DNA from: Limnohabitans sp. 2KL-17
Lineage (GTDB): Bacteria > Pseudomonadota > Gammaproteobacteria > Burkholderiales > Burkholderiaceae_C
Direction: 5' to 3'
Assembly: GCF_003063415.1 (NCBI RefSeq)
Contig: NZ_NESK01000028.1
Span: 1-53,218 of the forward strand
DNA: 53,218 nt
In this document: in pieces, positions 7,083 through 16,030 of the stretch
How the letters are laid out: each line of letters opens with the position of its first letter
Position numbering within the stretch: position 1 is the stretch's first letter
The notes under the pieces: model-generated
The model's input: only the letters and a program-made list of their open reading frames with translations
Database searches by the model: none
What the model was told of the DNA's origin: nothing
Translations under genes and position numbers: made by a program

Positions 7083-8416
7083 ACCGCCTCATGCTTTCCG
7101 CAAAACCCTTTCGGCGATTGGGCCAAACCATTTTGCTCAGCCTTGGAGTGCTCGCTTTAGGGGTGGTGTGGGACAACTGGGGCGACATGGTTTTGCCCCA
7201 AAAAGACGCCCCGGCCCTTTCGGGCATGACGACCGAAGCCCAAATCGAGCAGGGACGTTACCTGGCCCTGGCGGGAAACTGCATGGCTTGTCACACCAGC
7301 CTGGGCGGGCCAGCACTGGCAGGCGGACGCCGCATCGACACGCCTTTTGGTGGTGTCTACAGCAGCAATCTCACCCCCGATCCGCAGACAGGCCTGGGTC
7401 GATGGGATGCGCAAGATTTTTGGCAAGCCCTGCACTTGGGCCGCTCCAAGGGTGGGCGCTTGCTGACCCCGGCCTTTCCTTACAACCACACCAGTGTCAT
7501 CGCCCGCGAAGACAGCGATGCGATTTTTGCCTGGCTGAACACCCAAGCCCCTGTCGCCCAGCCACAGCCCGCCCACAGCCTGGTCTGGCCCGTGGGCACT
7601 CAGGCGGCCCTGGCCGTCTGGCGCAGCATGTACTTTGAGCCCAGTCCCTTCGTGGTGGACAAGCAGCAAAGTGCCCAATGGAACCGTGGTGCTTACCTGG
7701 TGGAGGGTCTGGGCCACTGCGCGGCATGCCACAGCCCGCGCAATGCGCTCGGAGCGAGTGGCGCGGTCAATGATCTGTCAGGCGGCCTGATGCCGGTGGT
7801 CAATTGGTACGCCCCCGACCTGACCCGTGACGCCGAAACCGGCTTGGCCAGCACACCCCTGCCCGAGATCGTGCGCCTGTTGCGCACCGGTGCATCGGCC
7901 TCGGCTCAAACCAACGGCCCAATGGGCGAAGTGGTGCAACACAGCCTGCAACACCTTAGTCCGAATGATCTGCAAGCCATGGCGGTTTATTTGCAATCGC
8001 GTGCACAAAATGCCCCAGAGCAGGCCCTGCAGAGTCCTCGCCAGCCAGCCCGCATCAGCCTGCAAGTCGCCAACCATGGCACCAAGGTGTACGAACGCCA
8101 TTGCCTGCAATGTCACGGTGAAAAGGGCGAAGGCATCAACACCCCAGATGGCAAGGTGGCCTACCCGTCCCTGGCAGGCAACCGCGCTGTGCTGATGAAG
8201 GACCCGACCAATCTGGTGCAAGTGCTGTTGTACGGCGGCTACGGCCCTGTCACCAAAGGCCACCCCCGCCCATTTGGCATGCCCCCTTTTGTGCTGGAGC
8301 TGGACGACCGCGACATTTCGGCCGTACTCACCCACCTGCGCACCCAGTGGGGCAACCAGGCTAGCGAAGTCACGCCCCTGCAAGTCAACCGTATACGGGC
8401 AGCGCAAGGGCATTGA
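7079..8416 (+). CDS. Triheme cytochrome c, alcohol/gluconate-dehydrogenase subunit type
   Basis: 445 residues. An uncleaved N-terminal anchor (ILLSLGVLALGVVW, 18-31) is followed by three haem-binding sites: CMACH (68-72), CAACH (214-218) and CLQCH near residue 345. Three such domains plus motifs like TPFGGVYSSNLTPD and AYLVEGLGHCAACHSPRN match the cytochrome subunit of membrane-bound alcohol, aldehyde or sugar dehydrogenases that feed quinone or terminal oxidases. It overlaps the diheme gene by four bases. The frame is open far upstream (from 5957), but only the part from 7079 looks like protein. The partner dehydrogenase is not in the window. Confidence 0.82.
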   Translation: MNRLMLSAKPFRRLGQTILLSLGVLALGVVWDNWGDMVLPQKDAPALSGMTTEAQIEQGRYLALAGNCMACHTSLGGPALAGGRRIDTPFGGVYSSNLTPDPQTGLGRWDAQDFWQALHLGRSKGGRLLTPAFPYNHTSVIAREDSDAIFAWLNTQAPVAQPQPAHSLVWPVGTQAALAVWRSMYFEPSPFVVDKQQSAQWNRGAYLVEGLGHCAACHSPRNALGASGAVNDLSGGLMPVVNWYAPDLTRDAETGLASTPLPEIVRLLRTGASASAQTNGPMGEVVQHSLQHLSPNDLQAMAVYLQSRAQNAPEQALQSPRQPARISLQVANHGTKVYERHCLQCHGEKGEGINTPDGKVAYPSLAGNRAVLMKDPTNLVQVLLYGGYGPVTKGHPRPFGMPPFVLELDDRDISAVLTHLRTQWGNQASEVTPLQVNRIRAAQGH

Positions 8417-8504
8417 TAAGTCTGATGGGTCTGCCTTGCCCCAAGGCACAGGCGTGTCAACTTCAGCACCGAATTGCCATGGCCTTCCTATTACCATGCT
8501 CACC

Positions 8505-9260
8505 ATGAAACACCACCTTTACATCCTCACCGGGGCCTCGCGGGGCATGGGCTTGGCCATCGCCGAGCAATTACTGCAAGAAGGCAACAGCCTGCTGTGC
8601 ATCTCGCGCCACGCCAACCCCAGCCTGCAAGCGGCGGCACAAAAAAACAACGTGTCCTTGGTGCAATGGACCCAGGATTTGGCCGATGGTGAAGGCGCCA
8701 GTCATCGCTTGAAGACTTGGTTGCAAAGCCAAAACGCAGCCGATTTGGCGAGCGTGACCCTGATCAACAACGCCGGCGCCATTCCCCCGATCCTGCCACT
8801 TAGCCAATCGAGTCCCGCCGATTTGGCACAGGCGTTGCGCGTGGGTCTGGAAGCGCCCATGGCCTTGTGCGCGGTGTTTTTGGGCGCCACTGAAACATGG
8901 ACCATGCCAAGAAAGGTGCTCAACATTTCTTCGAGCCTGGGGCGCAATGCCATGGCCTCACAAGCAGGGTATTGCGCTGCCAAAGCAGGCATGGACCACT
9001 TCACGCGCTGCATGGCACTGGACGAAGCCCTCAAGCCCAACGGCGCCAAAGTTTGCTCTTTGGCCCCTGGCGTGATCGACACCGACATGCAAATTCAGTT
9101 GCGTGGCGCAGCCGGGGAGGCTTTTCCGGACCAGTCAACGTTTTTGCAACTCAAGGAAAGAGGTCTGCTGAGCAGCCCGTCCCATGCGGCAACACTGGTG
9201 CTGGGATATCTCGCCCGTCCTGACTTTGGTCAAAAGTCCGTGGCCGACATCCGGGACTGA
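8505..9260 (+). CDS. SDR oxidoreductase, benzil/sepiapterin-reductase-like
   Basis: 251 residues. TGASRGMG (9-16) is the cofactor loop, NNAG is at 88-91, ISSS near 141-144, and the catalytic pair is Y156/K160 in YCAAK. Arginine R35 after the second strand (ISRH) suggests NADPH. APGVIDTDMQ is typical of the sepiapterin/benzil reductase branch that reduces carbonyls. An alternative ATG at 8496 adds three residues. It follows the cytochrome operon after 88 bases. Substrate unknown. Confidence 0.75.
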   Translation: MKHHLYILTGASRGMGLAIAEQLLQEGNSLLCISRHANPSLQAAAQKNNVSLVQWTQDLADGEGASHRLKTWLQSQNAADLASVTLINNAGAIPPILPLSQSSPADLAQALRVGLEAPMALCAVFLGATETWTMPRKVLNISSSLGRNAMASQAGYCAAKAGMDHFTRCMALDEALKPNGAKVCSLAPGVIDTDMQIQLRGAAGEAFPDQSTFLQLKERGLLSSPSHAATLVLGYLARPDFGQKSVADIRD

Positions 9261-9392
9261 GCAACTGCGTTAGGGACAGTAACTTGCCGGAGTTTGAAAA
9301 TTTCTTTGTCAGGTCAACGTAGCCATTGACCCCGACACTTGCAAGGTCAAACTTGTTGATTTTTGTCATTTTTAAAATACTGGAGACATCCC

Positions 9393-10577
9393 ATGAGCCG
9401 TGAAGTTGTTGTTGTCAGCGGTGTGCGCACCGCCATTGGTACCTACGGCGGCAGCCTGAAGGACATTGCGCCCACCGAGCTGGCCGCCCAAGTGGTGCGC
9501 GAAGCCCTGGCACGGGCCGGCACCGACGGCAAAGACGTTGGCCATGTCGTGTTCGGCCATGTGGTCAACACCGAGCCCAAAGACATGTACCTGTCGCGCG
9601 TGGCAGCCATCAATGGCGGCTGCGCCGAGGGCACACCGGCTTTCAACGTCAACCGTCTGTGCGGCTCGGGCCTGCAGGCCATCGTCAGCGCCAGCCAGTC
9701 CATCATGCTGGGTGACTGTGACATCGCCATTGGCGGCGGTGCCGAAAACATGAGCCGTGGCCCCTACGCGTCCTTGAGCGCCCGCTGGGGTGCCCGCATG
9801 GGAGACACCAAAATGATCGACATGGTGGTCGGCGCCCTGCACGACCCCTTCCATGCCATCCATATGGGTGTGACCGCTGAAAACGTGGCCGCCAAATACG
9901 GCATCACCCGCGAAATGCAGGACGCGCTGGCCGTGGAAAGCCACAACCGTGCCGAACGCGCCACCTTGGCCGGCTATTTCAAAGACCAGATCATGCCGGT
10001 CATGCTCAAGAGCAAAAAGGGCGAGATCGCTTACGCCACCGACGAGCACTTCCGCCCTGGCTGCAAGCTCGAAGACATGGCCAAGCTCAAGCCGGTGTTC
10101 GTGAAAGAAAACGGCACTGTGACCGCTGGCAACGCTTCAGGCATCAACGACGCCGCTTCTGCGGTCGTGCTGATGGAAGCTGGCGCCGCCAAGGCACGTG
10201 GTGCCAAGCCGATGGCTCGCCTGGTGGGTTATGCCCACACCGGCCTGGACCCGAAAATCATGGGCTTGGGCCCGATCTCGGCAACGCAGGCCGTGCTCAA
10301 GAAAACAGGGCTGAGCGTGAATGACCTGGACGTGATCGAGGCCAACGAAGCCTTTGCCGCCCAAGCCTGCGCCGTGACCCGCGAACTGGGTCTGGACCCG
10401 GCCAAGGTCAACCCCAACGGCTCGGGCATCTCGCTGGGCCACCCGATTGGCGCCACCGGCGCGTTGATCACCGTGAAAGCCTTGTACGAACTGCAGCGCG
10501 TCAACGGCCGTTACGCACTGGTCACCATGTGCATCGGTGGTGGTCAGGGCATCGCGGCGATTTTTGAACGCATGTGA
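9393..10577 (+). CDS. bktB: Beta-ketothiolase / acetyl-CoA acyltransferase, BktB type
   Basis: 394-residue thiolase that joins or cleaves acyl-CoA and acetyl-CoA in fatty-acid oxidation or in making polyhydroxyalkanoate precursors. Nucleophile C90 lies in NRLCGSG, H350 in GHPIGATG, and the second cysteine C380 in CIGGGQG. The N-terminus (SREVVVVSGVRTAIGT) and whole sequence are very close to BktB of Cupriavidus necator as I remember it, a broad-range thiolase accepting C4-C6 substrates. The start has GGAGA nine bases upstream. No phaB or phaC lies nearby. It converges on ridA with four bases between. Confidence 0.88.
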   Translation: MSREVVVVSGVRTAIGTYGGSLKDIAPTELAAQVVREALARAGTDGKDVGHVVFGHVVNTEPKDMYLSRVAAINGGCAEGTPAFNVNRLCGSGLQAIVSASQSIMLGDCDIAIGGGAENMSRGPYASLSARWGARMGDTKMIDMVVGALHDPFHAIHMGVTAENVAAKYGITREMQDALAVESHNRAERATLAGYFKDQIMPVMLKSKKGEIAYATDEHFRPGCKLEDMAKLKPVFVKENGTVTAGNASGINDAASAVVLMEAGAAKARGAKPMARLVGYAHTGLDPKIMGLGPISATQAVLKKTGLSVNDLDVIEANEAFAAQACAVTRELGLDPAKVNPNGSGISLGHPIGATGALITVKALYELQRVNGRYALVTMCIGGGQGIAAIFERM

Positions 10578-10581
10578 GCCT

Positions 10582-10941
10582 TCAGGGCTTGACGGCAGCC
10601 GTCACCACCACTTCAATCCGGTAAGCCGGATTGGCCAGCGCCGCCTGCACGGTGGCGCGTGGTGGGGCGGTGCCGCTCATCACCCAGGCGTCCCACACCT
10701 CGTTCATGGCGGCGATGTCCGTGATGTCTTTGAGGTAAATCTGGGTGCGCAAAATGCGGGTTTTGTCGCTGCCCGCTTCGGCCAGGCGCAACTCAATCTG
10801 GCTCAGCACATCGGCTGTCTGGCTGCGGATGTCGGCAGCCTCGCACTCGGGCACCATGCCCGCCAAATACACCACACCATTGAAGATGGCCGCCTCGCTG
10901 TATCGGGCGGCCACATGCAGTCTTTTCAGGTCTTGGCTCAT
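10582..10941 (-). CDS. RidA family protein (enamine/imine deaminase type)
   Basis: 119 residues from MSQDLKRLHV. The YjgF/YER057c fold shows in FNGVVYLAGMVPE, then ILRTQIYLKDITDIAAMNEVWDAW and PPRATVQAALA, whose arginine is the conserved carboxylate-binding residue of deaminating RidA proteins. The usual PYSQA phrase is replaced, so this is not the RidA archetype but another subfamily. It overlaps plsY by four bases. It may clear reactive enamines or imines; the metabolite is unknown. Confidence 0.8.
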   Translation of the reverse strand: MSQDLKRLHVAARYSEAAIFNGVVYLAGMVPECEAADIRSQTADVLSQIELRLAEAGSDKTRILRTQIYLKDITDIAAMNEVWDAWVMSGTAPPRATVQAALANPAYRIEVVVTAAVKP

Positions 10942-11567
10942 GGTTTTTTCTGGCCCAATTTCGACTCGGTGCCCGCCAGCAGTCGGTTGATGTTTTCGCG
11001 GTGGCGCCAAACCAGCAGCAAGGCCATGACCGACAAGCAAAAGACCTCGGCCACTGTGGCTTGCCAGGCAACGCCAGTGCCAAACAGGTAAAAGGCGGGT
11101 GCAAACACAGCCGCCACCATCGAGGCCAGCGACACGTAGCGGCTGAAATAAACCACGATGGCAAAGGTCAGCACGGTCGCCAGGGCCAAGAGGCCATTGA
11201 CCCCGACCACCACGCCCACCGCCGTGGCCACACCTTTGCCGCCCACGAACCCAAAGAACACGGGGTACAAATGCCCCAAAAAAGCGGCAAGGCCAGACAA
11301 AGCGGCCACGCCCGCACCCAAGCCGTACTCAGGCCCATAAGTCAGAACCAAGGCCACGGGCAGCCAGCCTTTGGCTGCGTCCAAAAGCAAGGTCAGAATG
11401 GCCGCCTTTTTACTGCCCGAGCGCAACACGTTGGTGGCACCAGGATTTTTGCTGCCATAGCTGCGGGGGTCACTCAGACCCATCAAGCGGGTGACGATCA
11501 CTGCGAAGCTCAGTGAACCCACCAAGTAACTGACCAACACCACGGTCACTGGAATCAATATGTCCAT
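10938..11567 (-). CDS. plsY: Glycerol-3-phosphate acyltransferase PlsY
   Basis: Inner-membrane enzyme that moves an acyl group from acyl-phosphate to glycerol-3-phosphate, the first step of phospholipid synthesis. 209 residues with about five membrane segments. The three PlsY motifs are visible: GSLSFAVI (near 17-24), SKNPGATNVLR (near 39-49) and GHLYPVFFGFVGGKGVATA (near 98-116). Length is normal. It heads a two-gene unit with ridA (ATGA overlap). Confidence 0.93.
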   Translation of the reverse strand: MDILIPVTVVLVSYLVGSLSFAVIVTRLMGLSDPRSYGSKNPGATNVLRSGSKKAAILTLLLDAAKGWLPVALVLTYGPEYGLGAGVAALSGLAAFLGHLYPVFFGFVGGKGVATAVGVVVGVNGLLALATVLTFAIVVYFSRYVSLASMVAAVFAPAFYLFGTGVAWQATVAEVFCLSVMALLLVWRHRENINRLLAGTESKLGQKKP

Positions 11568-11595
11568 TGAAGGCTCCCTTGTTCTTGTACGGGCG

Positions 11596-12087
11596 TCATT
11601 CTGCCAGCGCGCAATTCACAGGCTGCGCTGCCAACAGCTGCACGCAAACCTGCGGGTCAATGCCCAACAGGTAACCGCGCCTGCCACCGTTGATGCAAAT
11701 GCGCGGTAAGGCCAGGATGCTCTCTTCAATGAACACCGGCATCGACTTTCGGGTGGCAAAAGGTGAGGTACCGCCCACCAGATAACCGCTGTGGCGATTG
11801 GCCACTTCAGGCGCACAGGGCTCGACCGATTTCAGGCCGATCTGCCGCGCCAGATTTTTGGTGGACACCTTGCGGTTGCCGTGCATCAGGACCACCAAGG
11901 GCCTGGCGTCCTGGTCTTGCATGATCAAGGTCTTGACCACCACAAACGGGTCCATGCCCAGCACCTGCGCGCTGTGCTGGGCGCCGCCGTGTTCCAGGTA
12001 GTCGTAAGGGTGCTCGGTGAAGCTCACCCCCTGCTGGCGCAAGAGCGCAGTGGCAGGAGTTTCACTGACTTTGTCTTTTTTGGCCAT
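11596..12087 (-). CDS. ybaK: Cys-tRNA(Pro)/aminoacyl-tRNA deacylase, YbaK/EbsC family
   Basis: 163 residues. The YbaK fold is clear: LLRQQGVSFTEHPYDY, VVKTLIMQD, VLMHGNRKVSTKNLA with the conserved lysine, then YLVGGTSPFATRKSMPVFIE, the family's most conserved stretch. These free-standing editing proteins hydrolyse mischarged Cys-tRNA(Pro). Ends nine bases from the aldo-keto reductase upstream, so probably cotranscribed with it. Confidence 0.88.
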   Translation of the reverse strand: MAKKDKVSETPATALLRQQGVSFTEHPYDYLEHGGAQHSAQVLGMDPFVVVKTLIMQDQDARPLVVLMHGNRKVSTKNLARQIGLKSVEPCAPEVANRHSGYLVGGTSPFATRKSMPVFIEESILALPRICINGGRRGYLLGIDPQVCVQLLAAQPVNCALAE

Positions 12088-12096
12088 CGGCCAATG

Positions 12097-13158
12097 TCAC
12101 AAAGCCGGATCGCGCATTTCCCACCGGATGGCGTCGATGGCCTTGACGACCTCTGGTGACAACTCGGTTGTCCAGGCGGCGAGGTTTTCGTTGAATTGGG
12201 CCACCGAGGTCACACCGATGATGGTGCTGGTGACGCACCAGCGGTGGTAGCAAAAAGCCAAGGCCATCTGAGTGGGCGTCATGCCGTTGTCGCGTGCCAG
12301 CTGGTTGTAGCGGCGTGCAGCCACCAAGGCTTCAGGGCGGCCCCAGCGTTGCTTGCGCATCGAGTCGTACCGGGCAATGCGGCCGCCATCCGGCAGCAGC
12401 GGGCCGGTCAGATCAAAGTTGTCGTACTTGCCTGTCAGCAAGCCAAAGCCCAGGGGCGAGTAAGCCAGCAAGGACACGTTCAGGCGATAGCAGGTTTCGT
12501 CCAGCGCGTTGTCATAGGTGCGGTTGACCAGGCCATAAGGGTTTTGCACCGTGGCCACGCGCGGCAGACCATGCTGCTCGGCCAGGCGTACAAATTCGTG
12601 CACACCATAAGGCGTTTCGTTGGACAAGCCGATGTGACGGACCTTGCCTGCCTTGACCAGTTTGGACAAGGCCTCGAGTTGTTCGTGGATCGGGGTGAGC
12701 GGCTTGTCTTTGCTGGGGTCAAAATAAGTGATGCCAAACACCGGCACATGGCGCTCGGGCCAATGGATCTGGTACAAGTCGATCACATCGGTTTGCAGAC
12801 GGCGCAGGCTGGCGTCACAGGCATTCAGAATGTCTTGCCCGGTCATGCCCGAACCTTCTCGAATCCATGGCATGCCGCGTGAAGGCCCCGCCACCTTGGT
12901 GGCCAGCACCAACTTCTGGCGGGCACCGGGGCGCTTGGCCAACCAGTTGCCGATGTAGGTTTCGGTGAACCCGCAGGTAGCAGCCGTGGCGGGCACAGCG
13001 TACATCTCTGCGGTATCGATGAAATTGATGCCGGCTTCGAGTGAGCGGTCCAGGATGGCGTGTGAATCCGCTTCGTGGACTTGCTCACCAAAGGTCATGG
13101 TGCCCAGGCAGATGGGGGTCACTTGCAAGTCGGATTGTCCGAGCTGAACGAGTTTCAT
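12097..13158 (-). CDS. tas: NADPH-dependent aldo-keto reductase, Tas-like
   Basis: 353-residue (alpha/beta)8-barrel reductase. The catalytic tetrad is D48 (FIDTAEMY), Y53, K88 (ATKV) and H132 (QIHWPE). LGTMTFGEQ near the start, TETYIGNWLAK and IGLSNETPYGV match E. coli Tas closely; the C-terminal cofactor loop is IIGVTSVAQFNENL. Tas was found as a suppressor of a tyrosine auxotroph, but its physiological substrate is not firmly known. Upstream of ybaK on the same strand. Confidence 0.82.
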   Translation of the reverse strand: MKLVQLGQSDLQVTPICLGTMTFGEQVHEADSHAILDRSLEAGINFIDTAEMYAVPATAATCGFTETYIGNWLAKRPGARQKLVLATKVAGPSRGMPWIREGSGMTGQDILNACDASLRRLQTDVIDLYQIHWPERHVPVFGITYFDPSKDKPLTPIHEQLEALSKLVKAGKVRHIGLSNETPYGVHEFVRLAEQHGLPRVATVQNPYGLVNRTYDNALDETCYRLNVSLLAYSPLGFGLLTGKYDNFDLTGPLLPDGGRIARYDSMRKQRWGRPEALVAARRYNQLARDNGMTPTQMALAFCYHRWCVTSTIIGVTSVAQFNENLAAWTTELSPEVVKAIDAIRWEMRDPAL

Positions 13159-13240
13159 GGTGTTTCCTGTGTTGTTCTGAAGAGGTTACGGCCGTCGACA
13201 GAGGGCCCTTGCTGAGAATGCTCGACGGGGCCACATCGGA

Positions 13241-13277
13241 GTGACAAAAGCCCATTGGCAAACGCTTATTTTGTCAC
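13241..13277. repeat. Inverted repeat GTGACAAAA / TTTTGTCAC
   Basis: Perfect 9-base arms (13241-13249 and 13269-13277) with a 19-base spacer lie in the gap between the acyl-CoA synthetase stop and the aldo-keto reductase start. There is no T-run after the stem on the minus strand, so a classic intrinsic terminator is unlikely. It may be a bipartite operator for the reductase gene or a weak transcription-end hairpin. Confidence 0.4.
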
Positions 13278-13282
13278 GGCAT

Positions 13283-15046
13283 TCAAGACGGGCTGATGGC
13301 TGCGATCCGGGCTTCTTCCTGTAGCCGCAGCACCCGGCGTTGAACTTTGCCCGTGGTGGTCATCGGCAACTGGTCGATGAACTCGATTTCCTTGGGGTAT
13401 TCGTAGGGCGCGAGCAAGCCCTTCACATGGCTTTGGAGCTGGCGTCTGACCTCGTCGTCAAAGGCAAACTGACCCGCCCCTGCAGGTCTGCGACTTAGCC
13501 AGTCGGGCGACATCACCACATAGGCTTTGACCAACGCGCCGCGGTCCGGATCGGGCTTGGGTACCACCGCCGCATTGGCAACTGCAGGGTGTTTGACCAG
13601 GCAATTTTCAATCTCGCCAGGGCCGATGCGGTAACCCGCCGCCTTGAACATGTCGTCGGTCCGGCCCTGGTACCAAAGGTAGCCATCCGCATCGGCCACC
13701 GCCATGTCACCCGTGCGGCACCAGTGGCCGGTGTATTTGGCCTGGGTGGCTGGGTCGTTGCGCCAATAACCCAAAAAGAAAACAGGGTCGGGCTGACCGT
13801 GCACGTCAAAGCGGTTGACGGCCACCTCCCCCGGCGTGCCAGCAGGGCACACGCGGCCCGCTTCATCAATGACCGCGACCTGGTGGCCCGGATATGCTTT
13901 GCCCATGCTGCCGGGTTTGGCAGGCCACAGGCGGGCACAGTTGCCCACCACATAGTTGATCTCGGTCTGGCCAAACATTTCATTGACCGTGATGCCCAAC
14001 TGTTTTTGACAGTAATCAAATACCGCATCACCCACGGCCTCCCCCGCGCTCATCATGGCCTGGAGATGCAGCCGATACCGGGCCTTCACATTGGGCACCG
14101 CCTTCATCATGGCTTTCAGGGCCGTCGGAAACAGAAAGGTGTGCGTGACGGCATGGCTTTGCAAAATCTCAAAAGCTGCTTCTGGCGAAAAGCGCCCGTT
14201 GAAGGCCACGATGGGACGACCGAAATACAAACTTGGCAGCAAGGCGTCCATCAAGCCACCCGTCCATGCCCAGTCGGCAGGCGACCAAAAAACGGCCTTG
14301 GAGGGGCGATCGGCGCGGTCCGGGTCAAAGCCAAACCAGTTTTGGCTGCACACAAAACCCGTGAGGTTGCCGATCAAGGCCCTGTGCGGAATCAGGGCGC
14401 CCTTGGGGTTGCCGGTGGTGCCACTGGTGTAGATCAACACGGCCGGATCCTCGGCCAAGGTGGGCACGGCCTTGAAGGTGGGCGCACTGGCTTGAGTGAC
14501 CTGGGCGTAATCCAGATCGGCCAGCGCAGCCGCCTGCCCAACGCCGATCAGGGTTTGCAAACTGGGGCAGTCGGGGCGGGCCTGTTGCAAAGCCTGCACC
14601 GTGGATTCGTCGCACACCGCCACACGGGTCTGGCTGTCGTTGATGCGAAAAGACAAGGCCTCGGGCCCAAACAGCATCGACAAAGGCATGGCCACCGCGC
14701 CCATTTGCAAAACGGCCATGTAGGCCACGGCAGTTTCATAGCGCTGGGGCATCACGATCGCCACCCGGTCGCCGCGCTGCACGCCTTGCGCCCGCAGCAC
14801 CCGGCTCAGGCGGTTGGCATCTTGCTGCAACTGCCCAAAAGTCCAACTGCGCCCCAGGCCCTGCCCCGCCACATGCTCACGCACGGCCTGTCGTTTGGCG
14901 GTGGCTGGCTGCGCTGCCCACTGCCCGCAACACGCCTGCGCCATGTTGAATTGGCGGGGCACTTTCCAGCCAAAGCCCTGGTGAATGTGCAGGTATCGGT
15001 CAATTTGAGGACGGGCTTGGCGGTCTTGGGTGCGACTGACGCTCAT
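13283..15046 (-). CDS. Acyl-CoA synthetase, AMP-forming (ANL superfamily)
   Basis: 587 residues; activates a carboxylic acid to acyl-AMP and then acyl-CoA. The P-loop-like A3 motif is YTSGTTGNPKGA; GQTEINYVVG is A5; WCRTGDMAVADADGYLWYQGRTDD covers A7-A8, with the hinge aspartate, and AAGYRIGPGEIE follows. The catalytic lysine is in TTTGKVQRRVLR near the C-terminus. Similarity is to acetyl-CoA-synthetase-like or medium-chain acyl-CoA synthetases. A strong AAGGAGA lies six bases before the ATG. The divergent hydrolase begins only about 16 bases away. Confidence 0.85.
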   Translation of the reverse strand: MSVSRTQDRQARPQIDRYLHIHQGFGWKVPRQFNMAQACCGQWAAQPATAKRQAVREHVAGQGLGRSWTFGQLQQDANRLSRVLRAQGVQRGDRVAIVMPQRYETAVAYMAVLQMGAVAMPLSMLFGPEALSFRINDSQTRVAVCDESTVQALQQARPDCPSLQTLIGVGQAAALADLDYAQVTQASAPTFKAVPTLAEDPAVLIYTSGTTGNPKGALIPHRALIGNLTGFVCSQNWFGFDPDRADRPSKAVFWSPADWAWTGGLMDALLPSLYFGRPIVAFNGRFSPEAAFEILQSHAVTHTFLFPTALKAMMKAVPNVKARYRLHLQAMMSAGEAVGDAVFDYCQKQLGITVNEMFGQTEINYVVGNCARLWPAKPGSMGKAYPGHQVAVIDEAGRVCPAGTPGEVAVNRFDVHGQPDPVFFLGYWRNDPATQAKYTGHWCRTGDMAVADADGYLWYQGRTDDMFKAAGYRIGPGEIENCLVKHPAVANAAVVPKPDPDRGALVKAYVVMSPDWLSRRPAGAGQFAFDDEVRRQLQSHVKGLLAPYEYPKEIEFIDQLPMTTTGKVQRRVLRLQEEARIAAISPS

Positions 15047-15062
15047 GGAATGTCTCCTTATG

Positions 15063-15986
15063 ATGGAAAGTATGTACCAAGTTTTACGCGAACCACAAAG
15101 CCTTTGGGTGCCGCTGCGCGGCTGCCGTTACCACGTTCGTCAATGGGGCACAGCCAAGCCCGGTGTCACGCCCTTGGTGCTGGCCCATGGGTGGATGGAT
15201 GTGGCCGCTTCCTGGCAGTTCATGGTCGACGCCTTCAGCGAAGCCTTTGCACAGCAGCGCCCCATTTTCGCCATGGACTGGCGGGGCTACGGTCTGACTG
15301 AAGCCCCTGCCACCGACTGTTACTGGTTTCCCGACTACCTGGCCGACCTGGACGCCTTGCTTGACAGCCTGTCACCCGGCCAACCTGTGGACTTGGTGGG
15401 CCACAGCATGGGTGGCAACGTGGTGATGATGTACGCAGGCACCCGCCCCGAGCGCATCCGCCACCTGGTCAACCTCGAAGGCTTTGGCTTGGCGGCCAGC
15501 CAGCCCACTCAAGCCCCTGCACGCATGGGTCAATGGCTGGACGAACTCAAAGCGCAGCGAACGGGCGAAAAAGACCTGAAACCCTATGCCGATGCACTGG
15601 GAGTTGCTGCGCGCTTGATGAAAACCAACCGCCGCCTCAGTCAGGACAAGGCCAACTGGTTGGCGCAGCACTGGGCCAGGCCCGGCAGCGATGGGCAGTG
15701 GCGCATTCTGGGCGATGCGGCGCACAAGGTCATCAACCCCTATTTGTTCCACGTCGAAGAAGCCCTGGCCATGTACGCTCGGATCAGCGCCCCCGTGCTG
15801 GTGGTGGAGGCTTCTGACGATTCACTCGGCCAGTGGTGGAAGGGCAAATACACGCTGACCGAATTTCATGAGCGCTTGAAAGCTGTCCCGGCGCTTGAGC
15901 AAGCCATCATCCATGATGCCGGCCACATGCTGCACCACGACCAACCGCAAGCACTGGCGTCAGTGCTTGAGAAGTTCATGGGCTGA
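15063..15986 (+). CDS. Alpha/beta hydrolase
   Basis: About 307 residues. The oxyanion-hole region is LAHGWMDVAASW, the nucleophile elbow GHSMGG, then the acid VVEASDD and the histidine IIHDAGHMLHHDQP. WRGYGLTEAP and NLEGFGLA resemble the esterase or serine-hydrolase-like group also annotated near acyl-CoA genes. Several starts are possible (15060, 15063, 15072); 15063 or 15072 is likely because the opposite gene's RBS occupies 15053-15059. Substrate unknown; divergence from the acyl-CoA synthetase suggests joint use on esters or acids. Confidence 0.78.
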   Translation: MESMYQVLREPQSLWVPLRGCRYHVRQWGTAKPGVTPLVLAHGWMDVAASWQFMVDAFSEAFAQQRPIFAMDWRGYGLTEAPATDCYWFPDYLADLDALLDSLSPGQPVDLVGHSMGGNVVMMYAGTRPERIRHLVNLEGFGLAASQPTQAPARMGQWLDELKAQRTGEKDLKPYADALGVAARLMKTNRRLSQDKANWLAQHWARPGSDGQWRILGDAAHKVINPYLFHVEEALAMYARISAPVLVVEASDDSLGQWWKGKYTLTEFHERLKAVPALEQAIIHDAGHMLHHDQPQALASVLEKFMG

Positions 15987-16030
15987 GAAGCCCTAAAATC
16001 ACTTGGTTTTCATTTTGGCGATTGTCGGCG

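Noticed and set aside
13589..15301. 570-codon plus-strand ORF opposite the acyl-CoA synthetase
   Set aside because: Antisense shadow; the minus strand carries intact ANL motifs and a strong ribosome site.
16022..16030. TTG start for the small outer-membrane-type protein
   Set aside because: Adds three residues before ATG 16031 without a ribosome binding site; the ATG gives a normal signal peptide.
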